Source: Corallium rubrum | Taxonomy: Eukaryota; Cnidaria; Anthozoa; Scleralcyonacea; Coralliidae | Reading direction: 5' to 3' | Assembly (NCBI GenBank): GCA_964035015.1 | Contig: OZ036005.1 | Coordinates: 1,986,178-2,050,177, forward strand | DNA: 64,000 nt | Shown here: positions 54,501 to 61,880 of the stretch, piece by piece | How the letters are laid out: the number at the start of each line of letters is the position of its first letter | Position numbering within the stretch: position 1 is the first letter of the stretch | Translations under genes and position numbers: made by a program | The notes under the pieces: model-generated | What the model was told of the DNA's origin: nothing | Database searches by the model: none | What the model saw: only the letters and a program-made list of their open reading frames with translations

Positions 54501-56043
54501 CCTCTCTTAAATGCGTACACCTTTCTTAAGCGGAAACTTCTCTTAAACAGGCACCTCTCTTAAGCAGACACCTCTCTTAATCAGACACCTCTCTTAAGCA
54601 GACACCTCTCTTAATCAGACACCTCTCTTAAGCAGACACCTCTCTTAAGCAGACACCTCTCTTAAGCAGACACCTCTCTTAAGCAGACACTTCTCTTAAG
54701 CAGACACTTCTCTTAAGCAGACACCTCTCTTAATCAGACACCTCTCTTAATCAGACACCTCTCTTAAACAGACACTTCTCTTAAGCAGACACTTCTCTTA
54801 AGCGGACACCTCTCTTAAGCTAACACCTCTCTTAAATGCGTACACCTTTCTTAAGCGGAAACTTCTCTTAAACAGGCACCTCTCTTAAGCAGACACCTCT
54901 CTTAAGAGGACACCTATCTTAAGAGGACACCTATCTTAAGCAGACACCTCTCTTAAACAGACACCTCTCTTAAGCAAACACCTCTCTTAAGCAGACACCT
55001 CTCTTAAGCAGACACCTCTCTTAAGCAGACACCTCTCTTAAGCAGACACCTCTCTTAAGCAGACACCTCTCTTAAACAGACACCTCCCTTAAGCAGACAC
55101 CTCTCTTAAACAGACACCTGTCTTAAGCAGACACTTCTCTTAAGCAGACACCTCTCTTAAGCAGACACCTCTCTTAAGCAGACACCTCTCTTAAGCAGAC
55201 ACCTCTCTTAAGCAGACACCTCTCTTAAGCAGACACATCTCTTAAGCAGACACCTCTCTTAAGCAGACACCTCTCTTAAGCAGACACCTCTCTTAAGCAG
55301 ACACCTCTCTTAAGCAGACACCTCTCTTAAGCAGACACTTCTCTTAAGCAGACACCTCTCTTAAGCAGACACTTCTCTTAAGCAGACACCTCTCTTAAGC
55401 AGACACCTCTCTTAAGCAGACACCTCTCTTAAGCAGACACCTCTTAAGCAGACACCTCTCAGCAGACACTTCTCTTAAGCAGACACCTCCCTTAAGCAGA
55501 CACCTCTCTTAAGCAGACACTTCTCTTAAACAGACACCTCTCTTAAGCAGACACTTCTCTTAAGCAGACACCTTGCTTAAGCAGACACCTCTCTTAAGCA
55601 GACACTTCTCTTAAGCGGAAACCTCTCTTTAGCAGACATCTCTCTTAAGTGGACATCTCTCTTAAGTGGACACCTCTCTTAAGCAGACACCTCTCTTAAG
55701 CAGACACCTCTCTTCAGCGGACACCTCTTCTTAAGCAGACACCTCTCTTAAACGCGTACACCTCTCTTAAACAGACACACCTCTTAAGCAGACACCTCTC
55801 TTAAGCTAACACCTCTCTTAAACGCGTACACCTCTCTTAAACAGACACACCTCTTAAGCAGATGTCTAAGCAAGGTCCCATGATGTGTGCTTAATAGTGG
55901 TTCTATAGACTACTGTATTTAATTTGGATTCTTGTTAATGTTTGCAGGTAGTTCATAATTATGGTCATGGTGGCAGTGGTCTCAGTATCTTTTGGGGATG
56001 TGCAGAAGAAGCTAGGGATTTGGCTCTAAGTTTTTTATCTTAA
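39536..56043 (+). CDS. D-aspartate/D-amino-acid oxidase, ten exons
   Basis: Exons 39536-39738, 40134-40248, 41229-41320, 44716-44781, 47145-47199, 47469-47570, 49451-49539, 52363-52480, 53492-53611 and 55948-56043. All introns have GT/AG and consistent phase; the sum is 1056 nt, 351 residues, the family size. The N-terminus has the FAD-binding [10 protein letters not shown] (11-20) and [10 protein letters not shown]. Later come [38 protein letters not shown] (substrate-carboxylate Arg region) and [11 protein letters not shown] at the C-terminal FAD site. It oxidises D-amino acids to 2-oxo acids with H2O2 and ammonia, normally in peroxisomes, but it ends FLS without a clear SKL-type signal. 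D-aspartate and neutral D-amino-acid specificity cannot be separated by eye. Exon 6 uses a weak donor (GTCTAA). Exon 9 has a tandem CAGCAG acceptor. Divergently paired with the hydratase gene. Confidence 0.93.
40650..40820. repeat. Palindrome in oxidase intron 2
   Basis: Arms AATACATGGATGTGCGGAAA and TTTCCGCACATCCATGTATT, inner GATATC, centre TCGTTCGCTTCGCTCACTCG. Confidence 0.8.
41001..41157. mobile_element. GACCCCGTTTACAC-ended MITE, copy 1
   Basis: Ends GACCCCGTTTACACGAT and ATCGTGTAAACGGGGTC. Flanks TCA and TAA differ by one base. It lies in oxidase intron 2, 72 bp before exon 3. A longer relative is at 56301-56700. Confidence 0.75.
41663..41837. mobile_element. Diverged MITE with TCCACACG ends
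   Basis: ACGTCCACACGTATCTG at the left and ACGCGTGTGGATGG at the right are inverted, with GTTTTCAAAAA and TTTTTGAAAAC motifs inside. The boundaries are soft. An inverted pair with AACGCGTCATTCTGATGCGC also brackets it from 41440. Confidence 0.55.
42200..42370. mobile_element. MITE with ATCGTTTTCA ends
   Basis: AATCGTTTTCATCTGACGTC and CACGTGAGTGAAAACGATCT are inverted termini. Contains CGGCGGCCATATTGG and GGCAGCCATATTTG. Confidence 0.6.
42470..43480. repeat. Complex of palindromic repeats in oxidase intron 3
   Basis: Several foldbacks are joined: about 42540-42665 (centre GACGCGCAGCGTC), 42895-42990 (arms GTTTTATCAGATATAAA, centre GAGGCGAAGCCGAG) and a large inverted duplication of 43000-43190 with 43195-43470 (arms include GAAAATCATGACCGTATCGT). 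Modules recur at 50590-50930. Confidence 0.7.
43510..43862. mobile_element. Inverted-repeat element with GC-rich ends
   Basis: ATACCGTATTTACTCGTTTA at 43520 and TAAACGAGTAAATACGGTAT at 43843 are inverted; GCGCCGC motifs lie near both ends (AAGAGCGCCGCCCTC twice). No coding capacity. Confidence 0.7.
43938..44496. mobile_element. AGGTGCTGTTACAC-ended MITE with nested insertion
   Basis: Ends AGGTGCTGTTACACGAAGCG and TGTGTAACAGCACCT. The interior is rich in TTGCAACTTGCAAC-like palindromes. About 44164-44426 is a different repeat (TATATCATACACGAGGAGGA to CATGAATTATTAATGACTTT) nested inside. Confidence 0.7.
44842..45008. repeat. Palindrome in oxidase intron 4
   Basis: Arms TAATAGCATGGC..TTGATTAGTGATT and complement, inner GGGAGATTTAGTAAAA and TTTTACTAAATCTCCC, centre CCGAGGGTGAAGCCCGAG. 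Confidence 0.8.
45414..45918. mobile_element. MITE rich in AACAAGTTGTT palindromes
   Basis: Ends TACACGCGTAAAAACGCACA and TGTGCGTTTTTACGCGTGTA. A second right-end-like sequence (GAGATTTTTACGCGTGTA) at 45859-45876 suggests nesting or end duplication. The body is filled with short inverted AACAAGTTGTTCA and CAACAATG strings. Confidence 0.7.
46163..46492 (+). mobile_element. tRNA-derived SINE (Ser-like head), copy 3, with a preceding tail fragment
   Basis: Main copy about 46270-46492: CCGTGGCTCAGTGGTCAGAG, CTAGAAT loop, GGTTCAATTCC B-box, body TGCATTTTTCGCAACTGGTC, end CCAAAATCCTTAG. 46163-46214 repeats the 3' end of the unit (TATATTCTACACTCGAATTT), so a truncated copy precedes it. Located in oxidase intron 4. 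Confidence 0.8.
46754..47010. mobile_element. TTAA-family palindromic MITEs in oxidase intron 4
   Basis: 46754-46901 has ends GCCGGTTTTCCACTAGGCGA and complement. It abuts a decayed relative (about 46906-47010) ending AGTGGAAAACAGCC. TTAA junctions have decayed to TTTAGG. Confidence 0.75.
47306..47432 (+). mobile_element. tRNA-derived SINE (Thr-like head), copy 2
   Basis: CCTGTAACTCAGTTGGTAGA head, CTAGTAA loop, GGTTCGAATCA B-box, body with TAGAGTTTTCTC, end GGAGTAACACC. It takes up about half of the 269-bp oxidase intron 5 and ends 36 bp before exon 6. Confidence 0.82.
47917..48042. repeat. Palindrome in oxidase intron 6
   Basis: Arms CACTTAATGTCTGCTCCCTC and complement, inner AAACAGTTAGTTTTGTTTTCC and complement, centre CCTCGACTTCGTCTCGGG. 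Confidence 0.85.
48218..48815. mobile_element. AGGGACTTTAAGAT-family MITE, third copy, interrupted
   Basis: Reverse orientation relative to 27452-28157: AGGGACTTTAAGATCTACGA, then AGGACGTCGTCAACG-type centre. The body is split by the element at 48463-48762 and resumes with ATACTGTGGCGTTTTGGA. Confidence 0.7.
48463..48762. mobile_element. Palindromic MITE with 7-bp target duplication
   Basis: Ends CACAGAATAGTAATACAACC and complement, about 29 bp. Target duplication ATACTGG/ATACTGT (48456-48462 and 48763-48769). The relative at 29407-29775 gives the empty site. The core is a second palindrome around GGTCCAAACTGCCGGGGGAA. Confidence 0.82.
48856..49001. repeat. (AAAAC)n microsatellite
   Basis: About 29 pentamers; the middle block (48931-48980) is AGAAC instead of AAAAC, flanked by pure AAAAC on both sides. 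Confidence 0.95.
49203..49296. repeat. Short palindrome in oxidase intron 6
   Basis: Arms TATAGATTATTTTCGTGGAA and complement around AAATATTTAC-like centre. Ends about 155 bp before oxidase exon 7. Confidence 0.8.
50340..50935. repeat. Complex of palindromic repeats in oxidase intron 7
   Basis: Outer inverted strings ACATATTAGCTTCAACATGA and TCATGTTGAAGCTAATATG bracket at least two foldbacks with centres CTCGGCTTCGCCTCGG (about 50546) and CACTCGGCTTCGCCTCGTG (about 50829). Modules are shared with 42.5-43.5 kb and 44.16-44.43 kb. Confidence 0.75.
51195..52255. repeat. 1-kb nested foldback carrying a Harbinger-like MITE
   Basis: Outer arms (CGTTTCCTTGCTTCATTCTT and complement, 51240 and 52150) enclose inner arms (CTACTGATTTGAGTAGTG type, then AATCACGAGGTGTATTCT and complement, about 51870-52120). 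The MITE at 51481-51817 lies in the left half. Confidence 0.75.
51481..51817. mobile_element. PIF/Harbinger-like MITE, copy 2
   Basis: GGGTCTGTTTATATGATCCC and complement; the right end has a doubled terminus (CAGACCC AAACAGACCC). TAA flanks both sides (51478-51480 and 51818-51820). Body as at 27739-28064. Confidence 0.85.
52620..53460. other. Oxidase intron 8 contents
   Basis: A segment ATTTTAACAGGGAGCCCATG matches 37770. A foldback spans about 52755-53435: outer GTTTATACAACCTGATGCAAA and complement, inner CCTATTCACATAAAC.. with GGCGAGTTTCAGGGTGTTGCG and complement. No coding exon beyond those assigned. Confidence 0.5.
53803..55866. repeat. 17-bp satellite-like array in oxidase intron 9
   Basis: More than one hundred units of GACACCTCTCTTAAGCA with point variants. 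A longer block containing AAATGCGTACACC appears near 54500 and again near 54830, so part of the array was duplicated as a unit of about 330 bp; related AAACGCGTACACC variants occur near 55750 and 55820. Interrupted by the MITE at 53894-54183. Ends about 80 bp before the last oxidase exon. Confidence 0.95.
53894..54183. mobile_element. TTAA MITE inside the satellite
   Basis: Ends GGTGAAGTACTACG and CGTATTACCTCACC, imperfect complements, with long inverted interior (TTGCAACATTGTTGCG strings). TTAA flanks both sides (53890-53893 and 54184-54187). TTAA is part of every satellite unit, so the array offers dense targets. Confidence 0.8.
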
Positions 56044-56300
56044 ATGTTTAATGTAGAAATAATAGATAATTGATATAGAATAATAATAGAAAATCAATAA
56101 TAATAGATATTATTATAAACTAATTAGTGGACTACAGTACAGTACATGCAGTTGAACTCCTATTAAGCGGACACCTTTGGGACCTCGCTTAGTGTCCGCT
56201 TAAAAGGGTTACATAGACGGCGTACGTATGTAGTGACCAGCTTGTGTCTATATACGTAGTTTGTTTCACTAATTCTATAAAACAATCAATACAGCACCAA

Positions 56301-56700
56301 GACCCCGTTTACACGATGCCGGTACAATTTGAAAACGGAACAAAATCATGCCGTTTAGGCCTTGCGTTTACACGATACGGGCACAAAAATGACATGAAAA
56401 CGGCATAAAATCAAGACGGGTTCCTTGACGGCATGAAATGAAAACGGAACACTAACCGGTATCGTGTAAACGCCCGTGCCGTAACAGCTTGATGATGATA
56501 ATCACGATATATACGACCACAGTATTTGGGTCAGCAGTATTCACAGTCTTCTCAATTCTCATTGGAAGAGAATAGTCACATGCTAATCCCTCATTATATT
56601 ATACCGGCACCGTGTAACCGCAAGACTTTTTGGCCTGTATTTACACACCGGCATGATTTTGTTCCATTTTCAATTGTACCAGCATCGTGTAAACGGGGTC
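56301..56700. mobile_element. GACCCCGTTTACAC-ended MITE, copy 2
   Basis: GACCCCGTTTACACGATGCC and GCATCGTGTAAACGGGGTC. Inner repeats of GTTTACACGATACGGGCAC and CGTGTAAACGCCCGTGCC suggest a nested relative. Lies downstream of the oxidase gene. Confidence 0.78.
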
Positions 56701-56904
56701 TACCTGACTTAACAAGTTCACAATTCAAAGTGTTGGTATCTCTCTGTTAACCCCAAGTGTTGATTATTGCTGTTATTAAAGAAAACATCAATTTTGATAT
56801 GGATTTGTCCATTTAAGTATAGGTTATGTCCGCTTAAGGGAGGTTAATTTGTTCACTGGAACTCATTTCCGTTTAAGAGGGGTGTCCTCAATACACACCA
56901 TATT

Positions 56905-57068
56905 CATAAATGGCCGTGGAATTAATATTCTTTTATGTGCATATAAATTAGCCCCTCTGAACTCGTTTTCATGTGCGAAATTCAGAAGAATCTTTACTCT
57001 AAAACGAGGTCAGAGGGGCTAATTTATTTGCGCACAAAAGGATTTTAAATCGTCGGCCATTTATGAAT
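56905..57068. repeat. Palindrome downstream of oxidase
   Basis: Arms TTCATAAATGGCCG and CGGCCATTTATGAA, inner AAATTAGCCCCTCTGA and complement. Confidence 0.8.
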
Positions 57069-57273
57069 AAGGTCTATGCTTTCGCCAACTTGATCACGTC
57101 AGCCGCCATCTTGGTTTTGCCCGGTTGGGCCGCCATTTTGTAACACTGAGTCGGCAATCTATATCTTCTATATAGTGAAATCAAAGTAGCGTGCTGCGTA
57201 GGCAGTGTAGAAACAATAATCGAATATAGTAAGGTTAGATATACTGCAGAAACAGAGAACGTAGGAGTCTAAC

Positions 57274-57298
57274 GTTTCGAGCGAAGGCCCTTCGTCAG
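57274..57298 (-). ncRNA. Hammerhead-ribozyme-like core
   Basis: Minus-strand CTGACGA...GCTC-GAAAC, the same as 12174 and 19035. A plus-strand relative follows at 57313 (GGAAC instead of GAAAC), so this was an inverted dimer. Confidence 0.4.
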
Positions 57299-57401
57299 AG
57301 AGAAACGTGTCTCTGACGAAGGACCTTCGCTCGGAACGTTAAGCTGGATTTCCACTAGGCGTAAAATATCGCGCGCTCGACATTTTTCTTTTGTCTTGTG
57401 A

Positions 57402-57792
57402 GTTTTGTTTTGTTTTGTTTTGTTTTGTTTTGTTTTGTTTTGTTTTGTTTTGTTTTGTTTTGTTTTGTTTTGTTTTGTTTTGTTTTGTTTTGTTTTGTTT
57501 TGTTTTAATAACTTTATTGCCTATTGCAACTGGTGGTCAACCAGAGCGAAATGCCCCAATTTAACATGACTACCATGATGTAAGTGTTGGTTTTGCGGAG
57601 GGAGGAAAACCGGAGAACCCGGCGAAAAACCCTCGAAGCACAGGAGAGATCAACTATAACTCTACTCACATTAGTTTCCAGCTCGACAACGGGGTCATTC
57701 CCAAGCGGTCACCCATCCAAGTACTAACCCCGTCTAACCCGGCTTAACTTTTGGTGAGAGGCAGCGCGCTAACAGAACACGCCACGCGTGCT
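57402..57792 (-). mobile_element. 5S rRNA-derived SINE, copy 4, with (CAAAA)n tail
   Basis: On the minus strand the 5S-like region reads TTAGTACTTGGATGGGTGAC, then body CTTCGAGGGTTTTTCGCCGG, and ends in a (CAAAA)n tail (57402-57506 as TTTTG). The tail differs from the ATT-rich tails of copies 1 and 2, which suggests a different 3' module. Confidence 0.85.
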
Positions 57793-57977
57793 CCCCTAGT
57801 GTGGAACGAAGTACAAAACTATTCAGTTTGTACAATAGAAAAGTAGAGCGCGTGATATTTTACGCCTGGTGGAAATCCAACGTTAGACTCCTACGTTCTC
57901 TGTTTCGGCAGTATATCAAACGTTACTATATTTCGATTGTATATCTCCTTTATCTATGTACGTTAGGTATTAAATTA

Positions 57978-59018
57978 TTAGTAAGTCATGGTTAGTGTCA
58001 CATGACACCCACATGCTATATGTTCCATGACTTTTTGTTTTAAATCTGTCAGTTGGTTCCTCAGAGCATTAGCAACAGCATTTAATTCAATATTTCTCTC
58101 TTTCAACTGCTGAACTGTTACTTCAAGCTGAGCTTCCCGTGCCAGTTTCTTTTTACGACATTTCGACGCGGCCACACGATTTTTTTGTTTCTTCCGTTCG
58201 CGTTTTACAATCTCCTGAACCTGAAGATCAATAGGGTGTAGTGAGAACTGTGGTGACGCCATTGCAAGTTCTTGCTCCCCAAGCTCCTCGCTGTGGCGAA
58301 ATTCTCTGCCGCGAGATTCCATGTGTGCGGTCTCAGAGAGTCTGACATGCGCGTGAAGTTTAAGAAACTCCGGATGATGTTCAAAGAACAATCTTGATGA
58401 TTGTTTCTCGTCCCCAGTCTCTCTCATATCTCGCTGGTTGATTTCTAGTTTATTTCTATTTCCATTCTCTCTGTGGTTTAGTTGTTGTTCGTGCATTTTA
58501 TGCAAGGCGTCAACGAATGTTTTTGTATAAACCTCGTGTTGTTGTTCCACACTCTTTCCTAATTGCTGACCGCAGTTTTCACGGCGTAAATCCAGAGCAG
58601 CTTCGCGTAGCGTACTTTCCTCAACGGCTTGAAAATTAGAGAAGATTTTCTCAAAATCTGGCGAGACTAGGTTCAGTACATTTAAGTCAGAACTGTTTAT
58701 TGTCGTGGTCTCTCTTGTGTTAGTAGTTAACGAGGACTGACCCACGATCAACCTTTCCAAATCTGGAGAGGTCATATGAATGAGGTTGAATTCAGGAGAA
58801 GTAACTCTCGTCTCTTTCAATGAATCTTGTATTCTCATTGTCATTCTATCTCTGGCAATCTTGTGACATGGTTGATGCGGAGAATGTCCTTCGTAAAACA
58901 ACACCTCGTGTTCTGGAACAAAATGATTCCCAGGAAATGCTTCCCCCATGACTAATAACAGAACATGAACGAAATACAGAAGAGTTTTCCCAGCGTCTCC
59001 CAATGTCGACGTTGCCAA
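57978..59018 (-). CDS. Jun-type AP-1 bZIP transcription factor
   Basis: Intronless, up to 346 residues. The bZIP spans about 271-335: basic region NRVAASKCRKKK (280-291) with the invariant Asn and Arg, then leucines at 298, 305, 312, 319 and 326. The sequence after the zipper, LKQKVMEHIACGC, is the Jun signature. Upstream, TSP at 73-75 and 83-85 lie ten residues apart within FNLIHM..DLERLI, matching the JNK target pair of Jun; a third SP is at 119-120. It would bind TPA-response elements as a dimer, probably activated by JNK. Residues 1-23 are hydrophobic and unlike Jun, so Met24 (58949) may be the real start. The 3' side is only about 30 bp from a repeat block. Confidence 0.93.
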   Translation of the reverse strand: MATSTLGDAGKTLLYFVHVLLLVMGEAFPGNHFVPEHEVLFYEGHSPHQPCHKIARDRMTMRIQDSLKETRVTSPEFNLIHMTSPDLERLIVGQSSLTTNTRETTTINSSDLNVLNLVSPDFEKIFSNFQAVEESTLREAALDLRRENCGQQLGKSVEQQHEVYTKTFVDALHKMHEQQLNHRENGNRNKLEINQRDMRETGDEKQSSRLFFEHHPEFLKLHAHVRLSETAHMESRGREFRHSEELGEQELAMASPQFSLHPIDLQVQEIVKRERKKQKNRVAASKCRKKKLAREAQLEVTVQQLKERNIELNAVANALRNQLTDLKQKVMEHIACGCHVTLTMTY

Positions 59019-59483
59019 ATAGAGTGTTTAAATAATATCACAGATCTCTTGTTCATTAGATCATCTTTTCAGCTATTATAATGCATGCATGACAGACCGT
59101 TACGGTTATGGAACGCACTTCAAACTCAACACTAAACTACATCTTGGCTTAACTGCTGTCCACAAAAACCACTACACGTACTTCATTAGTCCTTATATTA
59201 CTTCATAATCTCCGCGATTTCTGTTAAAAACCCATTGCTCTTCTTTTCTTCTTATGTCTCTTTCATTGCGGTGTTCCAGTGAGGCATGCGACGCATCGTT
59301 CCGTATAAGATGCGTTCAGCGGCTACCTGTTGTCAACCTGCTCATGTTGTCAGGGAAAGCGTCTTACCAATTACAAAATACTTATCATCCATCATTGGCC
59401 GTGTCAACACAAAACAGGTACTTGCACATTGTAATAAACTTTCATGTTAACTCTTTCAGTACCAAGAACGTTCTCTAGTATTA
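59019..59483. promoter_or_regulatory. Upstream region of the Jun-type gene
   Basis: Presumed promoter side by position. No consensus AP-1 or CRE site was found by eye. Nothing else recognised. Confidence 0.3.
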
Positions 59484-59858
59484 GGGGGTGTTTACATGAG
59501 GTCGGCCTAAACTTGGACAGGCCTGAATTTTACATTTTGTTTTTTGTTTACATGAGGCTGGCCTTGAAACTATATAGGCTTGAAACTATTTCGCTGTTAC
59601 TTCGAGATTTGTGTCAATTGCCTTACAGCTCGTGACCGCAGGAGAATCATTATTTTATGTGGATTTGACACCAATCTCATTTAAAACAACGTATTGAGTT
59701 TGAGAGGTGAAAGTGCTTCGGTTTGGTCTAGCAGGCGACTTGAGATTAGGCCGACGTGAACTGAATCTCAGGCCGGACTCATGAAAATGATCTACAGTAA
59801 AAACACTACAACCGACCCGAAGTCAGCCCAACCTGAGTTTGGACATGTAAACAGCGCC
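59484..59858. mobile_element. PIF/Harbinger-like MITE with TTA duplication
   Basis: GGGGGTGTTTACATGAGG at the left and CATGTAAACAGCGCC at the right. TTA on both sides (59481-59483 and 59859-59861). The GTTTACA-type end is shared with 41001, 51481 and 56301. Confidence 0.72.
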
Positions 59859-59862
59859 TTAA

Positions 59863-60448
59863 AGCCGGTTTTCACTAGGCGATTTTATTCGCGCGAAGCG
59901 ACTTTCCTTTGTTCGAATTCAATAGATTTCTGATTAGTTCAAGCTCAGAGCTCATGAGACAAAAGAAAAAGTCGCTTCGCGCGAAAAAAATCGCCTAGTG
60001 GAAAACCGGCTTAAGGCTGTTTTCCACTAGGCGACATTGTCGACCGACTCGACATTTTTCTTTTGTCTTGGCTAATTAGTTCCACTTGAGAGCTTGCGAG
60101 ACAAAAGAAAATGTCGCCTCGCGTGACATTTTTCGCCAAGTGGAAAACCGACTAAAGGCGGTTTTCCACTAGGCGACATTTGTCGACCGACTCGACATTT
60201 TTCTTTTGTCTTGGCTAATTAGTTCCACTCGAGAGCTTGCGAGACAAAAGAAAATGTCGCTTCGCGCGACATTTTTCGCCTAGTGGAAAACCGCCTTAAA
60301 GCCGGTTTTCCACTAGGCGACTTTTTTCGCGTGAAGCGACTTTTTCTTTTGTCTCATGAGCTCTGAGCTGGAACTAATCAGAAATCTATTGAATTCGAAC
60401 AAAAGAAAGTCGCTTCGCGCGAATAAAATCGCCTAGTGGAAAACCGGC
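59863..60448. mobile_element. Array of four palindromic TTAA MITEs
   Basis: Elements 59863-60010, 60015-60152, 60157-60295 and 60300-60448. Junctions are TTAA at 59859-59862, 60011-60014, 60296-60299 and 60449-60452; the second junction has decayed to TAAA. Ends are GCCGGTTTTCACTAGGCGA, GGCTGTTTTCCACTAGGCG, GGCGGTTTTCCACTAGGCG and GCCGGTTTTCCACTAGGCG. The first and fourth share one core, in opposite orientation; the second and third share another. Confidence 0.85.
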
Positions 60449-60452
60449 TTAA

Positions 60453-61340
60453 GAGACCTTTAGATCCACGTTTACCGCAAACTGTAAACTCCAGTTTGTG
60501 GTCTTTTGTTTGGTAGTGGCTGATGACAGGAGCTGGGCTAGCCTGGTTAACTTGGCTCACGCGATTGATCAGTCTAAATGAAATAATTATTTTGTTGTTC
60601 GCAAGCCATAGTTTTTGGCAGCACCTATTGGTTTGCAAGCCTTACTTTTAACAGCAATTGGAATACTAAGTGATGCGCTTTCAGATAAAACACACATAAA
60701 CTAAAGTTACAAAGAAGAATTGGTTTAGTTTAGCTGTGAACAAATCTAAACATTAATTCAAATCTCCTTTTGCGCCCTAGGAAAGAATTTCGTGACACAA
60801 GTCAGCCTGGTTAGCCCGGGATCATGTAACTAGCCCTTTAGACTGAAACCTCAGCTGTGATAAATGTAAAGTTTACATTAATTGTAAACTACTACAGAAA
60901 TAAATAAATTATATGCTAATAAAAAATACAGGAATTAATCCAAAACTAATAAATAGCTATCCACTTGTTACACAAGAAGAAATAAATAGATTTTCTATTT
61001 TAATTAGAGCAATTACTCAGTTATACGTTGAATCCGCCGCCATGTCGATTTTTTTGTCATGTATAAGAAGACAAAAATCTTCGCTCCTTGCTCTTAAAGT
61101 TCATAGCAAATCAAAGAAAAATACTTAAATTGTATACCGAAGCATTTATACGTGAGATAATACTGACAGACTCCAGGCAGATAATTTGAGACGTAGATGA
61201 CTTACGTGAAAACCAACCTTTTGCCGTTTAAATGGCTAACGCCGTTAAAACGTGTATTTGAAGCGGTTATTAGACGTTAGCGGTAAAAGCAACAAACATC
61301 AATCTAAATGTCGCGCGCGCTCTATTGTACTCTGGCTAAA
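60453..61340. other. Intergenic, nothing recognised
   Basis: A 71-codon frame at 60913-61128 has no motif. No repeat identified. Confidence 0.4.
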
Positions 61341-61876
61341 GCTGGAGTTCCATTCAGTGCATTTTGTCGCACGATCGACTTTTCTCGATCGCTTTCTTTT
61401 GAAATGTGTGTATTCAACCAAAGCTAATGAAATGCGTTCCGCTTGACAACCCACAATTCAAAAGAAAGCGATCGCAAAAAGTCGATCGCGCGATAAAATG
61501 CACTGAATGGAAATTCACCTTAAAGCTGGAGTTCCATTCAGTGCATTTTGTCGCACGATCGACTTTTCTCGATCGCTTTCTTTTGAAATGTGTGTATTCA
61601 ACCAAAGCTAATGAAATGCGTTCCGCTTGACAACCCACAATTCAAAAGAAAGTGATCGCAAAAAGTCGATCGCGCGATAAAATGCACTGAATGGAAATCC
61701 ACCTTAAAGCCTGGTTTCCATTCAGTGCTTTTTATCGCGCGATCGACATTTTGTGATCGCTTTCTTTTATCTTGTGGGCTCTGGACTGGATCCGTTCCAC
61801 CCGAGGGCTCATGAGACAAAGAAAGCGATCGCAAAAAGTCGCTCGCTCGACAAAAAAAGCTGAATGGAAATCCGCC
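61341..61876. mobile_element. Array of three palindromic TTAA MITEs, TTCCATTCAGTGC type
   Basis: 61341-61519 and 61524-61703 are near-identical tandem copies (GCTGGAGTTCCATTCAGTGC to GCACTGAATGG); 61708-61876 is a relative with another core. TTAA lies at 61520-61523, 61704-61707 and 61877-61880. The frames here read the same on both strands and are not genes. Confidence 0.85.
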
Positions 61877-61880
61877 TTAA

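Larger units (their letters stand above)
57170..57950. repeat. Hammerhead-family repeat hosting nested insertions
   Basis: Inverted hammerhead-like repeat (GCGTGCTGCGTAGGCAGTGT to TCTAACGTTTCGAGCGAAGG, then CTCTGACGAAGGACCTTCGC). It is split by a palindromic MITE (about 57346-57880, GGATTTCCACTAGGCG ends) that is itself split by a 5S SINE. After the MITE the host repeat resumes at GTTAGACTCCTACGTTCTCT. Confidence 0.7.

Noticed and set aside
53803..55866. CRISPR-like array
   Set aside because: 17-bp units are contiguous without spacers and lie in a eukaryotic intron.
61406..61834. Frames with KRKRSQKVDRAIK-type peptides on both strands
   Set aside because: Same peptides read from either strand of palindromic MITEs.
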